DNA of 64,000 nt from the NCBI GenBank assembly GCA_026874595.1, contig CM049306.1, positions 41,170,019-41,234,018 on the forward strand. Reading direction: 5' to 3'. The position numbers and the translations under genes were made by a program. Positions 26,201-35,200 of this stretch are shown here, piece after piece; the first letter of the stretch is position 1, and every line of letters begins with the position of its first letter. Origin of the DNA: Sipunculus nudus (Eukaryota > Annelida > Sipuncula > Golfingiida > Sipunculidae). A model generated the notes under the pieces. It had not been told where the DNA came from and did not search any database. It saw only the letters and a program-made list of their open reading frames with translations.

Positions 26201-29200
26201 TTTATTCCATAGTTAATTAACCCCATTTCTCATTCATTCTTAACCTTATTGAACTAATCTGTCAATTTATGAAACTGTTACCAAATACTCTCCATCCCCT
26301 GTGAGATAACGTATTGAGTAAAACAGAAAGTACATGTATTGCGTGCCTCTTTTATTTAACTTTTAGATATAAGTTATATATACGTATAACCTCCGAAAAG
26401 GCGTCTTTTTGCTAAGTTACGGAAAAACTGCTGAGACAAGTCTACAAAACACAAAGCTTCATTAAGGGTGGGGTAAAATTGCTGAGGCAAGTCTAAAAAC
26501 ACAAAACTTCATGGAGATTGGGGAATGTGCGAGATAGGATCCCACTTAACTTTGGTACAGATCTATAATCATTATAAACAGTCGGATCCTGTACACATGA
26601 ATTGACATTATATACATATACATAAATTTTTAGCACAGCTTTGCAAAACTGTTGTTGAACATGAAGATTTATGAATTATGAATGCAGAGAATCTGCACAA
26701 AGCGACTTAAAGAAAACACAAAGTGCCAGGAGGTGTACAGGAAGACTTAGTGAAGAGAGTGGAGCCATCAGTGCCGGGCTGTCAACACGATTTATGAAAC
26801 GCCTACCTGTCTTAATCACACCTTGGTGTTCCTGAACCCACAAGGGAATAACCAGGCCCGCCAGAATAGACACTCCGAGTATGGTCAGGTTACGAGGGGC
26901 CTCTAGGTCTACGGTCTGTAGATTTGACAGAGCAACACTGACTACCATCCCCATCAGTACAAGGTTCAGGCCCCCAATAACTGGCTCCGGGATGGTGGAG
27001 AGGACGGCGCCGACTTTACCGATAATGCCACAGAGTATCAGCGCAAAACTCATCCAAAGCCAGATCCATCGGCTCGCCACCTGAAATGTATTACGTGAGA
27101 GAATGGTCCTTAATCTGTCAGAAAGCCAGATCCACCTGCCCGCCACCAGAAAAGTATTACGTGGGAGAATGGTCCTTAATCTATCAGAAAGCCAGATCCA
27201 CCTGCCCGCCACCAGAAAAGTATGACGTGAGAGAATGGTCCTAAATCTATATGAATGCCCAATCCACCTGCTCGCTAAATGAAAAGTTTTATGTGAGAGA
27301 ATGGTCCTAAATCTACCAGAAAGCCAGATCTACCTGCTCGTTACCTGAAAAGTATTACCTTAAAATGTATTTAAACAGAGAGAGATTGTAAAACTCTCTC
27401 AACAAAAGCCAGATCCACCTGCTCGCCACCTTAAAATGTATTTAAACAGAGAGAGATTGTAAAACTCTCTCAACAAAAGCCAGATCCACCTGCCCGCCAC
27501 CTTAAAATGTATTTAAACAGAGAGAGATTGTAAAACTCTCTCAACAAAAGCCAGATCCACCTGCCCGCCACCTTAAAATGTATTTAAACAGAGAGAGATT
27601 GTAAAACTCTCTCAACAAAAGCCAGATCCACCTGCCCGCCACCTTAAAATGTATTTAAACAGAGAGAGATTGTAAAACTCTCTCAACAAAAGCCAGATCC
27701 ACCTGCCCGCCACCTTAAAATGTATTTAAACAGAGAGAGATTGTAAAACTCTCTCAACAAAAGCCAGATCCACCTGCCCGCCACCTTAAAATGTATTTAA
27801 ACAGAGAGAGATTGTAAAACTCTCTCAACAAAAGCCAGATCCACCTGCCCGCCACCTTAAAATGTATTTAAACAGAGAGAGATTGTAAAACTCTCTCAAC
27901 AAAAGCCAGATCCACCTGCCCGCCACCTTAAAATGTATTTAAACAGAGAGAGATTGTAAAACTCTCTCAACAAAAGCCAGATCCACCTGCTCGCCACCTT
28001 AAAATGTATTTAAACAGAGAGAGATTGTAAAACTCTCTCAACAAAAGCCAGATCCACCTGCCCGCCACCTTAAAATGTATTTAAACAGAGAGAGATTGTA
28101 AAACTCTCTCAACAAAAGCCAGATCCACCTGCCCGCCACCTTAAAATGTATTTAAACAGAGAGAGATTGTAAAACTCTCTCAACAAAAGCCAGATCCACC
28201 TGCCCGCCACCTTAAAATGTATTTAAACAGAGAGAGATTGTAAAACTCTCTCAACAAAAGCCAGATCCACCTGCCCGCCAACTTAAAATGTATTTAAACA
28301 GAGAGAGATTGTAAAACTCTCTCAACAAAAGCCAGATCCACCTGCTCGCCACCTGCAAAAATGTTCAGTCTAGATCGATGACCAATATCCATCTTTTCGC
28401 CAACCACAACAACTATTCATCCTTGATGATGATCATTATCACTCTGCAGAAATATTCAGCATAGTTCGATGATCAAACTCATATGCTCACCACCTGAGAA
28501 ATAGAACAGCAAAAATAAGGAACGAAATAACTGATCCACAGCCAGAGAGCAAATCAAAGATTTAGCATAAAATCACATTAATGAGGAAACATTAAGCCTG
28601 GAGAAAAAACACAAAACTGACTGAATCAGAATAAGCTGATAGAATTATAAATGTATAGTAATATTATCAGACAACATTAATAAGATAGTACTCACTCCAG
28701 TGATGCAGATAAATCCAATGACGCCACTATGTGACGTAGTAGAATGTCCAGCTCCAAACAGTCCACACAAAATTCCTCCGAACCCCTCCAGGGCGATACC
28801 ACGGTTCACCGCGTGCTTCGGTGGGGGTGGCAGGGCGCAGACTCTGGCCGTGGCATAGTAGTCACCCACCGAGTCAATAATGGAACTGGCCGTGGCAGCA
28901 AGCATTCCAATGAACACGCTCACACTGAACTGTGGTATTCCCCATTGACCTAATTACATATAATTAACAATCTAACATTGGAGAATGATTCCGAACGTTT
29001 GCAAAATAGCCCAGGTGAGAAAAGTGACCCTTGTTAAAACAGAAAAAGATCAAACTGAAAATTACTTCGTTCACTTTAATAGGGCTCCAGCCTGCGTATA
29101 TGTAAGGCAATGCTCCGGCTTGATCTTGAAAGCACGAAGACACTAGCGTCTTTACCAGCGGAATATACATTACAAGCTCATATATAAGACAGTGCTTAAA

Positions 29201-32200
29201 CAACAAAAGAAGAAGAGAATATTTTTCAAACAGAGATTATTAAGATAATTTTGGAAAAAAAAGAGAATCGGCAGAATATCTGAAAAAAAGCTGAAATTTA
29301 TGATGGCAACTCAAATTTTAAACGACCAATCATAAGATGACAAACGTGAAACTTAAAGAGAATAAACCCTCTCAAAATATCAAAATTAAACTTAACACAA
29401 AACAATTATTATGTTACTGGAAAAGGATAATCTGTCATTATCATATATGTGATGAAAAACTTAAGCGTTACCTGGATACGGCATGTAGAACCATTTGCTC
29501 TGGTACACGGCGTCCATCTTTGCGTCTGTCCGAGCTCTGTACTCGGGTAATGTCGGGTCTGACGTCAGATGTCCGGTCGCTGTCATGATGTAACACGTGA
29601 GCCAAGCCAAACCCATGGCAAGCGCCGTCTATCAGATAAAGAAAATAATGCGTTGATCAGAGTTTATTGATATTACTTAAATATATATTACTTAAATTTT
29701 ACTGATACCAATTTATTAGTAAATCATTCTGTTGCTGATATGTTCGAAAATTTGTTCTATATCTAAGAATTTCTGATTTATTCAATAATTCTTCCCGGGT
29801 TGCGAGTAAAATAGTTACACGTAAATGGATCGGATTTAAAAAAAAGCAACGAAATAAATCATTTACCGACACGGCCCATTATTCAGTAAGAGTGATGTTA
29901 AACGGTTTTAGAAAATATATTTGAGAAAGTACTTAACTCCCTTTTAATCAATGCAAACGTGAAGATAAATGATGCATTAAGTGATTAACATTATACGAAC
30001 ACTGAAATATGAAAGTAAACTTTTACCGGAAACAAACGAAACACTGGCAGCCGACCCCAGTGGAAGCCTTTCTGCATACCGTATGACGGAAAAGGAACAT
30101 TCAAAGTTCCTAAGTACAGTGAGAATAGTAGCACCAAACAGGCTGACCTAGGAAACAGAACAATGTACATATGTCAGTACATATCGGGTCAGTATATAAA
30201 AAGATGGAACAACCACAAACATACATGGTTGGTATTATCCAGAAGAAGAAAAACGTTACGATCTAAAAGGTACTTGAAGGCGAAAAATAAAGTGGTATAA
30301 AATGATATATAATATATAGATGTATATTGAGCTTATGGATAAAAAACGGTACTTAAAAAAACATTATTCTACATCCAGCTGCTACAATTTATGCCGATCA
30401 GGATGTGAAACCATTTTCTTTCACACAGCTTGCAGAAAATAGGTCGCACTGTTATTATTTCAGGTTTTCAAGAAGGTATTTTATGTACCTCCCTGAAAGT
30501 TATGTATGAGGATTCTAGGCCAATGTATACAATTTATGCCAATCTGACTCACTGAGTGGTTAAAAATCACGTTTTCTCCCCGGATTTGCAAAATAAAGGT
30601 CACAATGACCTAATTTCAGGATTTGAGGGAAATTTGCCTGGTACCTCCCTGGACTTAAGTTAGAAACTTCTAGGTCTTACGGTTACGTTTTATGTCCAAT
30701 TAACAGCCAGACCCCTTAATCTGAAAATCTCAAAAATAGAGAGAAAATGCGCAAATTGAAAAAAAAAATCATGTGATGTCACCACTCTGCTGGATTTGAT
30801 GAAACACTCCATGGTAAATATGCATGGAATGTATCATGGCAATCAATAAATTAATTATTAATATACGGAAGTTCTTTGGTATCAAATTTTTAATCTTCTG
30901 GGGGTACTTACGATCCCCATAGCTCGGAGGATAGGGGTCACAGTGACCTTATTTTAATTTCAGAGGATATTCATATGGACCTCCCTGAAAGTCATGTTAA
31001 AAGTTTCTTGTCCAAATCGATACAATTTGTGACCCCTCTGACTCACCGGGTGCTTAAAAATGGTTATCGGCCCGTAATTCGCAAAATTTAGGTCACCATG
31101 GTTTTATTTCAGGTTTCCAAGGAGATTTATCTAGGAACTCCCTGGATGTTAGGTTAGAAGTTTTTCTAGTTTTAATCGTTACGATTTGTGTCCTATAAGG
31201 AGCCAGATCGCTTCATTTGATTTTCTCAAATGTAGAGAAAAAATGCGTAAGAAAATTAAAAAAAAAATACAGGTGGCGCCATCAGTCTGCAGAAACTGAT
31301 GAAACACTCCATGATCAATATGCATGCAAAGAATCATTGCGTTCTATGCTTTAGTTATTCAGATGCTAGAGCTTTGTATCACATTTTTTATTATTCTGCC
31401 GACAAGCACCGTATTTTTTTTAAATTCGGTCAATTCGAACGGTCATTTCTTCATTAAGTAATAAGTAAGGTTGTTCTGACATATATTTGAATAAATACAT
31501 AGGAAATGATATTTCGGGATGCATATGGATGCAGACACATGGAATTACATGCAAAACTAAATTTACATAACATCTTCACGTACATCATTGATATTCCCCA
31601 GTGTGTTTCCATGGCAGACGACACAGACTTGAACAGGGATAGTCCAACGAGAGCAACTGTCGGTGTGATCGTAAGCGGCCCAATGAAACGCATGAGGAAT
31701 CCCATAATTCCTGTCATTCCCAGAATTACTTGCACAAGCGACGCGGTGATAAGGGCTCCAGATATCTACAGAATGAAAGTACCATGTAACGGCGCAAGCG
31801 CACCTTAGTCCCGCAAAACGAACCATAACTTGTTTGACATGATCACAAGGTTTCTATTCTTATATTTCGTGGGAAAATATTGTGACTGACCCCCCCCCCC
31901 CCCCCCCCTTTGATTCGAAACATCTGTAACATAGAACAATTATACACGCTTAAACCGAAAAATCTCCATGTCTGCACCATTACCAGTAATACCTTTATTA
32001 AAAAAATTGTGTACCATGGGAGGGAGATCACCCCTTCAGAAGGTGGCTACGGCTCCTTCTTGTAAAATTTTCTGTCCTCCTTTGATGTGTTTTTCTTTGT
32101 CCCTCCTTTTATTTTAAGCGTGATGGAGTGTATTACATTTAAAACTGAAATGTATTCAATGCATCGGCGGAGGAGGTCACTTTAAAACAATGCATAGAAA

Positions 32201-35200
32201 GATTTACGAGTCTTACAACTTGCATCCTCGGTCTCCATAGAGCTGACAAGTCGGAGCCACCCGTTGAAGTTTCGTTTAATCCTACGGTTGAATTTACAAA
32301 AGATGTTCCTGTAAATAGAACAAAATAAAACTAGTGGTGACTGTTACTTTATCGTTTTAGTTAGGTAAAATTAGGATATATCAAAATATTTCCATGCCCA
32401 ATAACTTTTGAACATCGCGTATTAAATTACTAGTAAGTATGCTAAGTGTTGAGCCGAATCCGGTGAACCAAAGAAATGGACTGGCCACAAGGAATTTCTA
32501 TCAAATTGAAATATATGCACTGAATATGACTTGCAATACAGAGAATGGGCTTTAAAGTAAACATTAACCCGCTCCAAATAAGCGAAACATTATTTTTTAA
32601 GTGCCAGTCCAGCTTCGGCCAAACATGGTCAGGATACATATTTATATATATAAAGCGTCACCCATCTGTGTCTCCTCAGCGTCACCAGTTTGTGCGTACT
32701 TTCCCTGATGCATTACCAGGTAAATAAATACCTAATTTTTTTCCATACATCTTGATATTCGATAATTTTTTTATGATTTTATAAAAAAATATTACTATTT
32801 CAAAAAGCAGTACATATGCTTTCCAAGAAATGTTAAAGTACTGTTTGATAAATTTCTTAAACATAGGTGCGTACCATTATTTGTGTCCAGCACAGCATCA
32901 CAGCGCCACTGTTCAAGACCCATCATGGCGATGATCGGAGGGAAGAACGAAAAAGAACTACTTTGGATGACCGGAATTCTGTAATAAATGCAAAACTTTA
33001 GAAATATGAGGATCATGATAGCATAAACATTTATTACTTATAGTCTGTTTATATTTGGCAAATTATGAGGCAAAATTTACAGAGTGCATCATAGTTGACC
33101 GAACGATACCTTTTTTTCTTTACACCTCTAAATTCACTCTTCACATTTTCTTTGTCATAACCGAAATAAGTATTAACAAGCGATCTTTTACATTTGGTTT
33201 CAGTATGTCGCAAAATGGCAAGTTCCATATATAGCGCGGTTTCAAGACTCTGGGAGAATAAAACCTATAAGGGTTCGATAAGGACGCGGGGATAAGATAC
33301 GAAAGGACTTCAGTTAAGGACAGCGTCCAGGCGAGAATCTATATACAACGAGAGTTTGATGGCAATGGGACGTGTATAGGCAAAATTAACGCATTTTTAG
33401 ACCACGCCCAAACGCTCAAATCATAGTAGGAGTATCTTCTCTTGACATTACGAAAGGCTGAAGGATTAAAAAAGTGACCTATGGGTCATAACATACGGTA
33501 AAGCGTCGTTTATCCGATAGCCTCTGGGGACAAGCTTTTTGTTCGGATGAACGATCGTTCGGATGAAAATCGTGTGACAATATGTTGTAATATTTACAAT
33601 CGATATCATAAATCCATCATATAGAACACATTATCATATAATAATATAATTATTGGTGAACGGCCTTGCGTTGGAAACAATCGGTATCGCACCTATTTCA
33701 TGTCACGCGTGGCTCTCATGATACCTAGAATGACCTGCCAAGACTTCGAAAATGCTCCAATCTCTCGTCAGATAGGTTAACTGTTAGAACCTTTATACAT
33801 TTACTGTATTTTTTTATTGAAATTACAAGCGAGAGGATCGGTTGAATGCACAAGTAAACAAGTTTATGTACACATTTATATTTAAATAAATGAAACAAAA
33901 CGTAAATTTCGCTGATCGTTGATCTTTCGACGTTGAATTCTCTGGCGAGGTCAGCTGGCTTGGTACCCATGTTAAGTCTTGCAAGGATTGACAGCTTGTC
34001 ATCAACTGACAGGGCATGACGCTTACGTGACTTTTTTGACGAGTAAGAGTTAACAGTTTACGTGGAGAATTATCAGGATGAGCAGTAAATCGTGTTAACA
34101 TTAACTATCACAATGGTTTAATCAGCTTCGTAGCATGGTTCATGTAAAGCTCAGACTATCTCAACTGCAGTCATAAGGAGCGATTCTAGCCAATCAAAAG
34201 TCTCATATTTAGGGCAGAAATAGACTTTGATAGTAAATTACGGAGGCGCACATAAACTGAACTAATGCTCACCATAATACTCAAGGCCTAGTCGACTACC
34301 GATACGAGGCCACCCGGATCAAAGCTGAGCCGAGGAATACACGGATCGGCGAGGCTGAGTTTATCACACCTACAACCTGCGGTCGGCTACTCCGTTATGG
34401 CCATTTGTAACATTTTGTTTGGACCGGGTAATATCCGTGGCCTGGGCATTCTGATTAGAGCGAGCCGAGTACAACCCCGGCTTGCGGGGCGGTGTTTTCA
34501 CAACTACCGCCTATACGCTCGGGTGCACTGATCAGTCGGCAATATGTATCACCGCTGATCTGACTACTTTTGATTTGAATCAGAAAATCTTTTAGGCCAA
34601 AAAAAATTAAAGGCATGGTTCTCAGGCACCGCCCGCATCAATTTTAAACCCCCGCATCAAAAATTTTTATTTTGATTTTCAATAAACTTTCCAATTTTGA
34701 GCTGCTGCCGCTCCGACATTTCTTTCAAGAAGATAAATCCATACAATTTCCTTTATTTTGTAGTGATTTTACTTCTTTAGCAAAATAAAACTGTTATTTT
34801 CATGCTTTTCTCTTATCATTTGACATTTTTATTGAAACATATAAAAAAATTTAAAATAAAAAAAGCGCCCGCCCGCATTGATTTCTGAAAAAAAGTGCCT
34901 GAGAACCATAATTTTTTTTATTTTGGCCTTACACAATTTTTTTTTCTGGATTTTTGTCATTGTTCAGATTTCGGATAAATGGTCAAAATTTCGGTTGTCT
35001 GATTTTCTATTTCGGATGAACGATTTTTCGGATAAATGGTGTTCGGATATTCGACGCTCGACGTATTCGACGTTGTATGTTAAACTGTTGGACATATCCT
35101 GTAGTGTAACCCAATGTTAACCGACAGCGCATGTTTTTACGGGGCATTAATTCTATAGCAACCCCTCCCCCTGGATATACGACGCTAGTTGATGGGCTGA

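Larger units (their letters stand above)
33490..35085 (-). mobile_element. Decayed pogo/Tigger-like DNA transposon in intron 2 of gene A
   Basis: Both ends carry repeated TTCGGAT(A/G)AA steps (33500-33570; 34965-35050) in opposite sense, as in pogo-superfamily termini, and a CENP-B-type DNA-binding domain lies inside at 33905-34060. Interrupted by another MITE. No DDE core was found. Confidence 0.55.

Noticed and set aside
26676-27212. A continuous 178-codon minus-strand frame as a stand-alone gene
   Set aside because: It is exon 9 of gene A read through into the 66-bp intronic repeats on one side and past the donor on the other.
27360-28353. CRISPR-like array (regular repeats with a hairpin)
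   Set aside because: The whole 71-bp unit, including any would-be spacer, is repeated unchanged, it lies in an intron, and the genome is eukaryotic; it is a minisatellite.
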